Assembly (NCBI RefSeq): GCF_963082655.1
Contig: NC_081552.1
Span: 56,732,737 to 56,796,736, forward strand
DNA length: 64,000 nt
DNA from: Stomoxys calcitrans
Lineage: Eukaryota; Arthropoda; Insecta; Diptera; Muscidae
Direction: 5' to 3'
Both the position numbers and the translations under genes were made by a program. Positions 11,543-23,111 of the stretch are shown in pieces. Below the pieces are notes generated by a model, which worked only from the letters and a program-made list of their open reading frames with translations, was not told where the DNA came from and ran no database searches. The first letter of the stretch is position 1; each line of letters begins with the position of its first letter.

Positions 11543-12296
11543 CTAGCTGAACCGGGCCCGCTCCGCTGCGCCTTTTTCACTTTATGTGGAACAAAATTAT
11601 CCTTTGAATATTTATTTTCGACAATTAAAGAGTAATATATGTATATTGCAAAAGCATAGCAATATAAATGCCTATATCTGAATCCCATATGATCTTTACT
11701 GGTCTATGAATTCGTTCTCAGGGTTAAGCGTCATCAACGCTTAGATATACTCCATTATTGAACGTCTTTATTTCAGCTCGATATTGCCATGATGTCCGAT
11801 TTAGGGGAGTTTTCGGGGTGAGGTGGTTTAAGAGGAGTTTATGGGATAAGGCGTCCTCAAACATTTGGCCCCAAATTTTGTACTCTTTGGGGGTGTTTTG
11901 GGAATGGAGCGGTGCCCCAAATACATGGTCCCACATTTGGATATCAGATTCGTATTCTACTCCCAAATATCTTTGTGATATTGATGATGATGTCAGCAAA
12001 TAATTGCTGTTTGTAGGGTGTTTTAGGGAAGGGGTATACCCCCAATAACTTTCATATGATATCCACATTGAAGTGGTTGGTAAACATGCCCGATTTAGGG
12101 GTATTTTGGGGAATGGGGTGGTTCCCCAAACACTTAGCCCTGAAAATATATCAGCATCGTGCTCTTCTCTCAAATATCATTTATTTGAACCCCATATTGC
12201 CATTGGCCTCAAAATTGGATATCAAATTAGTTTTCTAATCTCAAATACCTTTAATTTAAATCCCTTATTGCAAAAGTCATCAAATATTGGGTTGCC
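11543..12296 (-). mobile_element. Helitron B, 3' part (reverse)
   Basis: The 3' terminus appears at 11543 as CTAGCTGAACCGGGCCCG on the + strand, preceded by A. Internal Helitron B repeats follow. The copy stops at the TA where a mariner fragment sits (12295-12296). Frames at 11724-12306 on both strands follow the repeats and are not genes. Confidence 0.75.
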
Positions 12297-12933
12297 CAAG
12301 AAGTAACTTTTTAAAAGAAAGTAAATGCATTTTTAATAAAACTTAGAATGAACTTTAATCAAATATATAATTGCCATTTTGTTCCATAACCTTTTGCCAT
12401 CTTCCTGGCAAATTTAGTATTCCACGCTCATAGAACTTCTGGCCTTTATCTGCAAAAAATTGAACCAAGTGCGATTTTATAGCCTCATCATTGCCGAAAG
12501 TTTTACCATTTAAGGATTTCTGCAAAGCCAAGCTCACTCAGTTTTTGGCGAGTGACCAAAGATGTGTGCGGTCTAGCGTTGTCCTGGTGAAATATGACAC
12601 CTTTACGATTGACCAATTCTGGTCGCTTCTCCTTGATGGCTGTATTCAATTTGTCCAATTGTTGACAGTAAACATCCGAATCCCACCAAACAGACAGCAT
12701 AACCTTCTTTTGGTGGATATCAGCCTTTGAAGTGGTTTGAGCTGGTTCACCATGCTTGGACCATGATCGTTTTCGACTAACGTTGTTGTAAACAATCTAT
12801 TTTTCATCTCCAGTTATTATTCGTTTTAAAAACGGATCGAATTCATTGCGTTTAAGGTGCATATCAAAAGCGTTGATTCGGTTTGTTAAATGAATTTCTT
12901 TTAACACATGTGGTACCCATATTAAAATTGAAT
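12297..12933 (-). pseudogene. mariner transposase remnant (DD34D type)
   Basis: The ITR TTGGGTTGCCCAA starts at 12297 next to TA. The minus strand encodes the C-terminal half of a mariner transposase: MLSVWWDSD, VIFHQDNARPHTSLVTRQK and FYERGILNLPGRWQK are recognisable. Against the copy at 19097-19867 it lacks roughly 60-70 bases at two places, removing the SPDLAPSDYH region with its third catalytic Asp, plus about 7 bases next to the ITR. The N-terminal half is missing. It cannot make an active enzyme. Confidence 0.88.
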
Positions 12934-13938
12934 CACGAAGTAAAATAGAGAGAACGTTTTATATGGGATCTGTACCGGGCTATAGACCGATTCAGACCAT
13001 AATAAACACGTTTGTTGATGGTCATGAAAGATCTGTCGTACAAAATTTCAGGCATATCGGATAATAATTGCGAACTCTAGAGGCTCAAGAAGTCAAGAGC
13101 CCAGATCGGTTTATATGGCAGGTATATCAGGTTATGAACCGATTTGAATCTTATTTGATACAGTTGTTGAAAGTAAAAATAAAATACGTCATACAAAATT
13201 TCAGCCAAATCGGATAGGAATTGCGCCCTCTAGAAGCTCAAGAAATCAAATCCCCAGATCTGTTTATATGACAGCTATATCAGGTTATGGACCGATTTGA
13301 ACCATACTTGGCACAGTTGTTGGACATCATAGCGAAATACTTCATGCAAAAATCGGATAAGAATTGTGCCCTCTAGAGGCTCAAGAAGTCAAGACCCAAG
13401 ATCGGTTTATATGGCAGCTATATCAGGTTATGGACCGATTTAAACCATACTTAGCACAGTTGTTGGGTATCATAACAAAACACGTCGTGCAAAATTTCAT
13501 TCTGATCGGATAAGAATTGCGCACGCTAGAGGCTCAAGAAGTCAAGACCCAAGAGCGGTTTATATGGCAGCTATATCAGGTTATGGACCGATTTGAACTA
13601 TACTTGGCATAGTTGTTGGATATCATAGCAAAACACGTCGTGCAAAATTTCATTCCATCGGATAAGAATTGCGCACTCTAGAGGCTCAAGAAGTCAAGAC
13701 CCAAGATCGGTTTATATGGCAGCTATATCAAAACATGGACCGATATGGCCCATTTACAATACCAACCGACCTACACTAATAAGAAGTATTTGTGCAAAAT
13801 TTCAAGCAGCTAGCTTTACTCCTTCGGAAGTTAGCGATCAAGAATATATATACTTTATGGGGTCTCAGACGAATATTTCGTGTAGTTTCAAACAGAATGA
13901 CGAAATTAGTATACCCCCCATCTTATGGTGGAGGGTAT
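12934..13938 (-). mobile_element. A1 Helentron-like element (reverse, tailless)
   Basis: The head is at 13938 on the minus strand (TATACCCTCCACCATAAG). The core is present, but the (GTCY)n tract is absent: GTTAGCG joins directly to ATCAAGAATATATATAC near 13834. Six or so central units follow. The left side joins the mariner remnant at AAAATTGA/ATCACG, so the tail is lost. Confidence 0.8.
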
Positions 13939-13939
13939 A

Positions 13940-14137
13940 AAAAGACCAATATTTTGCTATATACAATTGAACAATAACTTATACTTATTAGTATCTGGTC
14001 CAAATCGGAACATAGCTGCTATGGGGCATAAGGTATGAATTTTGCACCGGATTTTAAGGAAAGGTGGTTCACATATATATCCGAGGTGGTGGGTATCCAA
14101 AGTTCGACCCGGGCGAGCTTTACGCCTTTTTACTTGT
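13940..14137 (+). mobile_element. A2 tail fragment
   Basis: The A2 3' end has ACCAATATTTTGCTATATAC, the subterminal repeat GAGGTGGTGGGTATCC, an altered hairpin TTCGACCCGGGCGAG and ACGCCTTTTTACTTG. Confidence 0.75.
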
Positions 14138-14275
14138 TTTTAGATATAGATACTAAAAAGACCAAAAATTTGTTATACACAATTGAACATTGACTTGTAC
14201 TTATTAGTATTTGGTCCAAATCGGATTATATTTCGATATAACTGATATGGGATATAAGGCATGCAGTTTTCACTG
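14138..14275 (+). mobile_element. A2 pre-tail fragment
   Basis: It repeats the text just upstream of an A2 tail (AAAAAGACCAAAAATTTG, CTTATTAGTATTTGGTCC) but breaks off before the hairpin, where reverse A3 text begins. This suggests insertion of A3 or recombination. Confidence 0.5.
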
Positions 14276-14648
14276 GATGATCGAGAGACCGGTTTACATG
14301 GGATCAAAATCAGTTTATTAACTGATATGGACCGTACGAAACACCACAAGCAAAATTTTAGCCAAATTGGGCTTAAGAAATCAAATCGGGAGATCGGTTT
14401 ATATGGGAGGTATATCGAAATCTGAACCGATATGTTCCATTTGCAGATCCAGTTAAAATTTCAAGCAGACAGCTTTAAGCGTTCGACCTCTATCGTGAAT
14501 TCGAAGGACGGGCGGCCATGGCTAGATCGACTCAGAACGTCGTGATGATCAAGTACATATATACTTTATGGGGTCTTAGACGAATTTCGAAGTGTAACAA
14601 GCAGAATGCCTAGATTAGTATACCCCCATCCTATGGTGGTGGGTATAA
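14276..14648 (-). mobile_element. A3 element, head half (reverse)
   Basis: The head is at 14648 on the minus strand (TATACCCACCACCATAGG). The core and a short GTCY remnant are present, with one or two central units. The tail is missing. Confidence 0.7.
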
Positions 14649-14829
14649 TAATATATAGGACTACTTGGCGGTCGTTTGCGATTTTATTTTTCAAATTTCC
14701 CACCCTAAGGGTTAGTATTCTATTCTACTTCCGGAATAGCCGCTGAAATTTTCAATTATTTCGAGCAAGAATATATATACTTTATGGGGTCATAGAAGCA
14801 TATTTCGAGAAGTTACATGGTGGAGGATA
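14649..14829 (-). repeat. A1 head remnant and spacer
   Basis: GCAAGAATATATATACTTTATGG at 14765 and ATGGTGGAGGATAAAC near 14818 are a decayed A1 head. The first 100 bases are unassigned. Confidence 0.5.
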
Positions 14830-15894
14830 AACAAGTAAAAAGGCGTTAAGTTCGGCCGGGCCGAACTTTGGATACCCACCATCTCGGGAATATATGTAAA
14901 CCACCTTTCATCAAAATTCGGTGGAAATTTCATACCTTATGTCCCATATCAGTTATATCAAAATATGTTCCGATTTGGACCAAATACTAAAAGTACACTA
15001 GCTATATCTAAAAATAAACCGATCTGAACCATATACGACACGGATGTCGAAAAGCCTAACATAAGTCACTGTGTCAAATTTCAGTGAATTTGGATTATAA
15101 ATGCGCCTTTTATGGGGCCAAGACCTTAAATCGCGATATCGGTCTATATGGCAGCTATATTCAAATCTCGACCGATCTGGGCAAAATAGAAGAAGGACTT
15201 CGAAGAGACTAACCAAACTCACTGTCTCAAATTTCAGCGACATCGGACAATAAATGCGTCTTTTATGGCCCCAAAACCTAAAACGTAGATATCGGTCAAT
15301 ATGGCAGTTATATCCAAATCTGAACCGATCTGAGCCAAATTGAAGAAAGATGTCGAAAGGCATAACACAACTCACTGTTCCAATTTTCAGCGAAATCGGA
15401 TAATAAATGTGGCTTTTATGGGACTTAGACCCTAAATCGGATGATCGGTATATATGGCAGCTATATCCAAATCTGGACCGATCTGAGCCAAATTCACGGA
15501 GGATGTCGAAAGGCCTAACGCAATACACTGTCCCAAATTTCAGCAAAATCGGATAATAAATGTGGATTTTATGGGCCTAAGACCCTAAATCGGCCGATCG
15601 GTCTATATGGGGGCTATATCAAGATATAGTCCGATATAGCCCATCTTCGAACTTAACCTGCTTATGGACAAAAAAAGAATCTGTGCAAAGTTTCAGCTCA
15701 ATATCTCTATTTTTAAAGGCTGTAGCGTGATTTCAACAGACAGACGGACAGACGGACGGACATGTCTAGATCGGCTTAGATTTTTACGCTGATCAAGAAT
15801 ATATATACTTTATAGGGTCGGAAATGGATATTTCGATGTGTTGCAAACGGAATGACAAAATGAATATACCCCCATCCTTCGGTGGTGGGTATAA
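14830..15894 (-). mobile_element. A2 Helentron-like element (complete, reverse)
   Basis: On the minus strand the head starts near 15894 (TATACCCACCACCGAAGG), followed by the core (GATCAGCGTAAAAATC), a GTCY tract (15740-15765) and CAGCCTTTAAAAATAGAG. Central units of about 152 bases follow (ggcagctatat blocks near 15149, 15301 and 15453). The tail at 14830-14890 has the hairpin TTCGGCCGGGCCGAA and AACAAGTAAAAAGGCG. The 182-residue frame at 14998-15546 is three repeat units in phase, not a gene. Confidence 0.88.
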
Positions 15895-16744
15895 AAAAGT
15901 CGATTTGGTTGAAATTTTACATAAGGAGTTTTATTATGACTTCCAACAACTGTGCTAAGTATGGTTGAAATCGGTCCATAACCTGATATAACTGCCATAT
16001 AAACCGATCTGGGGTCTTGACTTTTTGAGCCTCTACAGGGAGAAATTCTTATCCGATTTGGCTGAAATATTGCATGAAGTGATTTGTTATGACTTCCAAC
16101 AACTGTATTAAGAATGGTTCAAATCGGCCAATAACCTGATATAGCTGCCATATAAACCGAACTGGGGTCTTGACTTCTTGAGCCACTAGAATGCCCAATT
16201 ATTATCCGATTTAGCTGAAATTTTGCATGGTGTGTTTTGTTATAACTTTCAACAACTGTGCTAAGAACAGTTCAAATCGGTTCATAACCTGATATAGCTG
16301 CCATATAAACCAATATGGGATCTTGATTTCTTGAGCCTCTAAAGGGCGCTAATAATACCCGATTTGGCTGAAATTTTTTACAACGGCTTCTCTCATAACC
16401 TTTAACATACGTGTCGAATATGGCATGAATCGGTTTTATAGCCTAATACAGCTTCCCTATAAACCGATCTCCCTATTTTACTTCTTCAGCCTCTAAAGTG
16501 CGCAATTCTTACTAGATTTGGCTGAAATTTTACACAATGACTTCTACTATGGTCTACAATATTCAGTTCAATTATGGTCCGAAATGAACCATTACTTGAT
16601 ATTGTTCTAATAACATAGCAATTCTTCTCTGTTACCCTTTGTTTGGCTAAAAAGAGATACCGTGGCAAGAGCTCGACAAATGCAATCAATGTTGGAGGGT
16701 ACATAAGATTCGGCCAGGCCGAACTTCGCACTCTTTTACTTGTT
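15895..16744 (+). mobile_element. A1 element without head
   Basis: About five central units run into the tail CAAATGCAATCAATG, GGAGGGTACATAAG, hairpin TTCGGCCAGGCCGAA and CTTTTACTTGTT. It abuts the head of the reverse A2 copy, so its own head was lost at that junction. Confidence 0.78.
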
Positions 16745-16895
16745 AGCCCTTCTACCGTGGAACAAGCTTCCACAATAGACTTAAAGGTCTATAAAAAATA
16801 ATCGCAAAATAAATGCAAAGAAGTGTAATTGAAAAGTAAGTTATATTTCATATGGTGTAAAAGAATGCGCAGCGAAGCGGACCAGGTTCAGCTAG
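16745..16895 (+). mobile_element. Helitron B 3' terminus
   Basis: The end GCGCAGCGAAGCGGACC and GTTCAGCTAG at 16895, followed by T, is the Helitron B 3' end with its GC-rich stem. Only the last 100 or so bases are recognisable. Confidence 0.65.
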
Positions 16896-16896
16896 T

Positions 16897-17353
16897 CTTG
16901 CAAAGAATGATTTTTATGAGATATAGGAAAGGTTTTCAAAAAAAAAAATACATAAAACGGCGATATATCGCTCGATCTAGGCGGCCAATTGGCTGGTCCC
17001 GAATGTGAAATAAAATGTTCACGAATTTGGCTCTCAATAAGTCCATTGTTACGCACGCTGTATGCCATGTGGCGCCGTATTGTTGAAACCACATGTCATG
17101 CGCGCCAAGCTCTTGCATTTTGGGCAAAAAAGGTGGATATCATCTCATGGTAGCGCTCAATTACGTTACGATTCATATTATGTTTGAAGAAGTGCGGTCC
17201 AATGATGCCACCACCCCATAAACCGCACCAAACCGTGATTTTTCTAGATGCGTTGGTAGCTCTTGCAATGCCTCTGGCTGATCTTCACTCCAAACTCGAC
17301 AACACTGCTTACTTACGTACCTATGAGCCAAAAATTAGCTTCGTAAAATGAAA
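16897..17353 (-). pseudogene. Tc1/mariner-superfamily transposase fragment
   Basis: Minus-strand segments in shifting frames read EANFWL (near 17350), KQCCRVWSEDQPEALQ, IIGPHFF, MPKMQELGAHDMWFQQ, TMDLLRAKF and PANWPPRSSD. These match the middle and C-terminal part of the transposase family also seen at 44539-44729. The expected second catalytic Asp (FQQDGA in relatives) is Tyr here, and there are several frameshifts. Neither ITR is seen. It is a dead fragment. Confidence 0.85.
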
Positions 17354-17694
17354 TTGTTTCGCTTTGTTTGTCTATTCCGTATAGACTCAAAAACGTCTCA
17401 ACCGATTTCAAACCCCCGGTGAAAATTCGTTTTGATAGCCTTGGGTCACAAACCTCTAAAAACATCACCATTTTTTTACCGCTTGGGCAATATGGGTATC
17501 AAACGAAATATATTTGAGAGTAGAGTAAAAAGCTGATATAAAAATGTATTCCTTGTTGTCTGAGACAGAAATATCTTAAAGACTGTATCAGCACCCCCCA
17601 AACATGACTTATATCCTGACCGTGCCAATAAAGGTCTCAGATGAAATAAGAGAGGGCAAGAAGACACAGCGGAGCGGGAACTGTCCAGCTATTT
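17354..17694 (+). mobile_element. Helitron B internal-deletion derivative
   Basis: The 5' side is Helitron B-like (TTTGTTTGTCTATTCCGTATAG, ACTCAAAAACGTCTCAACCG) and the 3' side has CACAGCGGAGCGGG and TCCAGCTA. At 340 bases it keeps both end regions and little of the body. Confidence 0.6.
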
Positions 17695-17695
17695 T

Positions 17696-18499
17696 TATGC
17701 CCACCACCATAGGATGGGGGTGTACTTAACTAGTGATTCCGTTTGTAACACCTCGAAATATTGAACTAAGGCCCCATAAAGTATATATTCTTGATCGTCT
17801 CAACATTCTGTGTCGATCTAGCCAAGTCCGTCCATTCATCCATCTGTCGAAATCACGATAGCGGTTTAACACGTAGAGCTAGCCGCATGAAATTCTTCAC
17901 AGATACTTTATATTGATGTAGATCGTTAGAGATGGAAAATGGGCCATATCAGTTCAGATTTAGATATAGCTCCCATATAAACCGATCTCCCGATTTGACT
18001 TCTTGAGCCCTTGGAAGCAGCAATTTTTAACCGATTTGGCTAGAGTTTTGCACATAGTGTTCTGTATGACTTCCAACAACTGTGTCAAGTACGGCACAAA
18101 TCGGTCAAGAACCTGATGTAGGTCCCATATAAACCGATCTCCCGATTTGAATTCTTGAGCCACTGGAAGGCGCAATTTTTGTCCGATTTGGCTCCCACAT
18201 AAACCGATCTCCCGATTTGACTTCTTGAGTCCCGTTTTGCTGAAATTTTTGCCCGATTTTGCTGAGATTTTTCATATAGTACGGTCCAAATCGGTCTATA
18301 ACTTTATATAACTCCCATGTAAACCGGTCTCTAGATAATACTTGTTAGGTTCCTAGAGCTTTAATTTTTGCTGGTTTGACAGAAGTTTGGTATGTTTTAA
18401 CTAATAATGCCCTTTAGTTAAATTTATATTGTTTACATTTTTAGTAGAATCCATGGTTCCCAAGATTCGGCCCGCCGAACTTAGGTCGCTTTTACTTGT
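17696..18499 (+). mobile_element. A3 Helentron-like element (complete)
   Basis: The head TATGCCCACCACCATAGG, core TATATTCTTGATCGTC, GTCGATCTAGCCAAG, a short GTCY tract, about three central units, and the A3-specific pre-tail (TTTAATTTTTGCTGGTTTG, ACAGAAGTTTGG) are present. The tail is AATCCATGGTTCCCAAG, hairpin TTCGGCCCGCCGAA and CGCTTTTACTTG. It gives the clearest forward view of an A3 end. Confidence 0.82.
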
Positions 18500-18899
18500 G
18501 GATAATAAAATTCACAGGGCCCAAACCAGATATATTTGCTAACTTTTGCAATAAGGGTTTTAAATGAAATGTGGGTCTCAAATATAAGATATTGCGTAGA
18601 GCACGAAACTGGTACACACTTCCCTACCCGTTCCTGGAGGTCCACACCACCGCTTAAACCCACCAAACACCACGCTAAGGCATTTCCAATCCCAAAATCC
18701 CCATGGAAATATCGGGCTCAAATATACTCATGTAGACTGGAGTATATCTAACATCCGAACTAAAATGACCCCAAACCCTTATTTTCGTTGCAAGTATTTG
18801 ACTAAAAGCTCTTTAATTGTCAAAAGTAAATATTCAAAGGATAATGTTGTTCCATATAAAATAAAAGAAGAAGCAGCGGAGCGGGCCCTTTTCAGGCAG
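18500..18899 (+). mobile_element. Helitron B fragment with 3' end
   Basis: Two or three body repeats, then AAAAGAAGAAGCAGCGG, AGCGGGCCC and TTCAGGCAG before T. The terminal CTAG is changed to GCAG. There is no 5' end. Confidence 0.65.
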
Positions 18900-19013
18900 T
18901 ATCTAAATATATTGCATGTAAAAGGGTTCCAAGTTCGAATTTTGGGAACCCACCTCCATGGGTTCTGCTAAAAATATATATAAAATAAATTTAGTTAAGT
19001 ATCATTTTTATAC
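18900..19013 (-). repeat. A3 tail remnant (reverse)
   Basis: TTCGAATTTTGGGAACCCACC and TGGGTTCTGCTAAAAATAT are the reverse of the A3 pre-tail and tail. The hairpin is decayed. Confidence 0.5.
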
Positions 19014-19096
19014 CCACCACCGAAGGACGGGGGTATATTCATTCTGTCATTCCGTTTGCAACATATCGAATTATCCTTTTCCGACCTTATAAAGTA
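19014..19096 (+). mobile_element. A2 head, cut by mariner
   Basis: ATACCCACCACCGAAGGACG, GTCATTCCGTTTGCAAC and CGACCTTATAAAGTA are the first 80 bases of an A2 element. They stop exactly at the TA next to the mariner ITR, within the TATATA core. Confidence 0.8.
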
Positions 19097-19867
19097 TTGG
19101 GTTGCCCAAAAAGTAATTGCGGATTTTTTAAAAGAAAGTAAATGCATTTTTAATAAAACTTAGAATGAACTTTAATCAAATATATAATTGCCATTTTGTT
19201 CGATAACCTTTTGCCATCTTCCTGGCAAATTTAGTATTCCACGCTCATAGAACTTCTGGCCTTTATCTGCAAAAAACTGAACCAAGTGCGATTTTATAGC
19301 CTCATCATTGCCGAAAGTTTTACCATTTAAGGAGTTCTGCAAAGATCGAAATAAATGGTAGTCTGATGGTGCAAGGTCAGGGCTATATGGTGGATGCATC
19401 AAATGTTCCCAGCCAAACTCACTCAGTTTTTGGCGAGTGACCAAAGATGTGTGCGGTCTAGCGTTGTCCTGGTGGAATATGACACCTTTACGATTGACCA
19501 ATTCTGGTCGCTTCTCCTTGATGGCTGTATTCAATTTGTCCAATTGTTGACAGTAAACATCCGAATTAATCGTTTGGTTCCTTGGAAGCTGCTCAAAATA
19601 TACCACACCCTTCCAATCCCACCAAACGGACAGCATAACCTTCATTTGGTGGATATCAGCCTTTGAAGTGGTTTGAGCTGGTTCACCATGCTTGGACCAT
19701 AATCGTTTTCGACTAACGTTGTTGTAAACAATCCATTTTTCATCTCCAGTTATGATTCGTTTTAAAAACGGATCGAATTCATTGCGTTTAAGGTGCATAT
19801 CACAGGCGTTGATTCGGTTTGTTAAATGAATTTCTTTCAATACATGTGGTACCCATATTAAAATTGA
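19097..19867 (-). pseudogene. mariner transposase, N-terminally truncated (DD34D)
   Basis: The ITR TTGGGTTGCCCAAAAAG begins at 19097 beside TA. A 233-residue open frame (19873-19172, minus) covers the catalytic C-terminal two thirds of a mariner transposase: TGDEKW (first Asp, about residue 44), FHQDNARPH (second Asp) and YSPDLAPSDYH (third Asp), ending NGNYIFD. The N-terminal helix-turn-helix DNA-binding part is absent. The left-hand ITR is also absent: homology stops at 19867, the same point as in the copy at 12297. The frame is intact, so decay since truncation is slight, but the product could not bind ITRs. Confidence 0.92.
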
Positions 19868-20155
19868 CGCCAAACAAACAAATGTCTATATGGCAGCTAT
19901 ATCTAAATATAGCCCGATCTAAACTATATTTGGGTCCGATGTCGGAAGGCTTACAAAAACTTACTGTTTTAAATTTCAGCGAAATCGGGTATATAACGCA
20001 GCTTTTATGGGCTTCATACCCTTCATCGGAAAATCGGTCTAAATGGCAGCTATATCCAAATGTGGTCCGATTTGGCCCGTTCAAAGACATATCTGTGGCA
20101 AATTTCACATAAATATCTCAATTTTTGTAGGCTGTAGCGTGATTACAAAAGACGC

Positions 20156-20191
<36 letters not shown>

Positions 20192-20278
20192 TTTGTAGGG
20201 TCGGGAATGGATATTTCGATGTGTTCCAAATGGAATGACTAAAGGAAAATACCTTCAATCGTTTGATGGTTGGTAAAA
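19868..20278 (-). mobile_element. A2 element, array and head (reverse)
   Basis: Two central units (GGCAGCTATATCTAAATATAG, GCGAAATCGGGTATATAACG) are followed by the reverse head (CTTTGTAGGGTCGGGAATGG, GATATTTCGATGTGTTCC), ending near 20278 with a decayed TGGTTGGTAAAAA. The head faces the forward A2 head at 19014, with the mariner between. Where other copies have GTCY this one has only AAAGACGCAG, followed by an expanded TA tract. Confidence 0.7.
20158..20191. repeat. (TA)n microsatellite in A2 core
   Basis: About 16 TA units replace the usual TATATATA of the family A core. Mini-me type elements are known for TA and GTCY proto-microsatellites flanking their core; this is an expanded example. 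Confidence 0.9.
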
Positions 20279-20894
20279 AAATGTTTGCGAAAATATTATT
20301 TCTAATGAAAGTTTTGTCACAATTTTAGTTCCATAAATATTTTGTCTAAATCTAGATTTTTAACGATTTTTTTTGCCAGTTTTGTTATTTATGTCATGAA
20401 TATTTAGCTAATGAACAACAATTTCCCCAAGTGTTTGAAAAGTACGACAAATCAATGAATCTAACACGCACATTAAACGGAAACAGAGTAAAAGAAGAAA
20501 GATACCAAATAATATTCTACACAGAGGCAGGAAAACAAAATAAAAGACAACGGAAGAAAATCAAAACAGACTCCGAATCTCTGACCGACTAAAAAGCAAA
20601 GCGAAAAAGCTTGTCAACTGCAGAATAAGAAAATCAAGAACTAAGAAAATAATAAAATTTATGGTCCTTCCACATGGAATTAAAATTTTTGTCACTCTTT
20701 CCACCAAGTTCTAGTTGTTCTTTTTATTGTTTCCTTCTATGAATAACGCTGGACATTTTTTTATTGTTTTTGTTTTTTTCATAAAGTCTGGGGGATACCA
20801 AAAGTAAATGAAATCTCCTGGAATATAGGGGAATGCTAAAAAAAACTTTGAAGCCAATGTAAGGCGGGATATGGGAATTGTGCCAGACCTTTTT
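20279..20894. other. repeat-poor A+T-rich stretch
   Basis: No family A or B text, no coding frame of note and no RNA gene recognised. It contains purine-rich runs (20460-20600) of low complexity. Confidence 0.45.
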
Positions 20895-21721
20895 ATACCC
20901 TCCACCATAGGATGGGGGTATACTAATTTTGTCGTTCTGTTTGTAACACCTCGAAATATGCATCGGAGACCCCATGAAGTATATATATTCTTGATCGTCT
21001 CGACATTTTAAGTCGAAGTAGCCATGTCCGTCTCTCTGTCTGTCGAAAGCACGCAAACTTTCGAAGGAGTAGAGCTAGCCGCTTTGCACAAATACTTTTT
21101 ATTAGTGTAGTCGGTCATAACCTGATATAGCTCTCATATAAACCGATCTTGGATCTTGACTTCTTGAACCTCTAGAGGGCGCAATTATTATCCGGTTTAA
21201 CTGAAATTTTGCACGTAGTGTTTTGGTAGCACTTTCAACAAATGTGCTTAGTATGATTCAAATCGGTTCATACTCTGGTATAGCTGTCATATAAACCGAT
21301 TTTGGATCTTGTCTTCGTGAACCTTTAGAGGGCGCAAGTATTACCCGATTTGGCTGAAATTTTGGACACCGGCTTCTCTCATGACCGTCAACATACGTGC
21401 CTAATATAGTCTGAATCGATCAATAGATTGATACAGCTCCCATATAAACCTATCTACCGATGTTGCTTCTTGATCCCCTACAAGGCGCAATTTTTATCCG
21501 AATGAACTGACAAATTACACAATGGCTTCCACATTGTTCAGCATTCATTTATGGTCCGAATCGGACTATAACTTGATATAGCTCCAGAAGCATAACAGTT
21601 CTTATTCAATATTCTATGTTTGTCTAAAAAGGGATACTGTGCATAGAACTCGACAAATGCGATCAATGGTGGAGTGTATATAAGATTCGGCCCGGCCGAA
21701 CTTAGCACGCTCTTACTTGTT
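20895..21721 (+). mobile_element. A1 Helentron-like element (complete)
   Basis: The head ATACCCTCCACCATAGGATG, core, a short GTCTCTCTGTCTGTC tract, about four central units and the tail (GGAGTGTATATAAG, hairpin TTCGGCCCGGCCGAA, GCACGCTCTTACTTGTT) are present. Confidence 0.85.
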
Positions 21722-22085
21722 TGTTGTTATACTTACCAAAAAAATGGGCCTTCAAATAAAGTTCCATGTAGATTGATGTACTACAGATGAATACTAAATG
21801 TGTCTACTTGGGATACTTTTTCTTGGCAAGGCCAGGCAAAAACAACAATCATGAACTCTAGATGAAAAGAAAAGAAAGCTTTGATGGGAAACCTTGTTAA
21901 CAAGATAAATATTTCGTGGAAAAATGTAAAGCAATAGGCAAAAGCTTTAATTGTTTTGTTATTTTTGTGCGCGTTTCTTCAACTTCCCATGCTTATCAAT
22001 ATTTCATTTGTAAACATCCGTTTCTTAGGAAAATGAAGAAAAAATTGCTTTTTGTTAGAAAATAAAAAAACAAAGGAACCTAAAA
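21722..22085. other. repeat-poor stretch, no gene seen
   Basis: About 360 bases without recognised repeats, RNA genes or credible coding frames. Confidence 0.45.
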
Positions 22086-22865
22086 ACAACTAAAAGTGTG
22101 CTAAGTTGGGCCGAGTCGAATCTTGGGAACCCACCACAATGGATTCTGCTAAAAATTTATACAAAATAAATTAAGTTGTAGGGCATAATTTTATTCTACA
22201 TGCCAAACTTCTGTCAAACCGGCAACAATTAAAGCTTCTAGGAACCGAACAAAGATGATCGAGAGACAGGTTTACATGGGAGCTATATCAGGTTATAGAC
22301 CAATTTTGGCCGTGCTTGGCACAGGAGTTGGAAGTAATAAGAAAACACTACATGTAAAATTTCAGCCAAATCGGACAAAAATTGCGGTTTGAAAAGTCTC
22401 AAGAAATCAAATCGGGCGATCGGTTTACATAGGAGATATATCAGGATATACACCGATTTAAACGGTACATGGCGCAGTTGTTGGAAGTCATAAAAAAACA
22501 TCACGTGCAAAATTTCAGCCAAGTCAGACACAAATTGCGGCCTCCAGGGGCTCAAGAAGTCAAATCGGGAGATCGGTTTGTATGGGAGCTATATCTAAAT
22601 GTGAACCAATATATCCCATTTGCAATCCCAACGATCTACATTAATATTAAGTGTTTGTTCCAAATTTCAAGCGGCCAGCTTTACGCGTTGGACCTCTATT
22701 GAGATTTCAACAGACACCCGGTTGGACGGACATGGCTAGTTCGAATCAGAATGTCGAGAGGGTCCAGAATATATATTCTTTATGGGGTAGTAGATAAATT
22801 TTTCTGGGTGTTACAAATGGAATGACTAGATTAGTATTCCCCCACCCTATGATGGTGGGTACAAC
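22086..22865 (-). mobile_element. A3 Helentron-like element (complete, reverse)
   Basis: The tail is on the left (AACTAAAAGTGTGCTAAG, altered hairpin, TTGGGAACCCACCACAATGG). A3 units follow. The core is at 22765-22800 and the head at 22865 (GTACCCACCATCATAGG in reverse). Frames at 22283-22702 on both strands are repeat shadows. Confidence 0.8.
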
Positions 22866-23111
22866 AAAAACCGGCTGCCTTAAAAAACAAAAAATTAAAT
22901 TGGAACGTGTTTCTATGACATTGTTTACCTGCGTTACTCCCCTAAATTTTCCATGTCTTTTTTGTGCGAACGAAAAATTCAATTTCGGCCACATACACTG
23001 AAAAGATGTTTGTTCTAATTTTAAATATTCGTGCCAAAGATTTGCAAACTTAATTTAAAGGTGATACATTTTTCAACTTTTAAAGGAAACATTCCCTTTG
23101 GAGAACATTTT

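Noticed and set aside
14998..15546. 182-residue frame with internal repeats
   Set aside because: The peptide repeats at the 152-base DNA unit and lies in a non-coding A2 array; no known domain.
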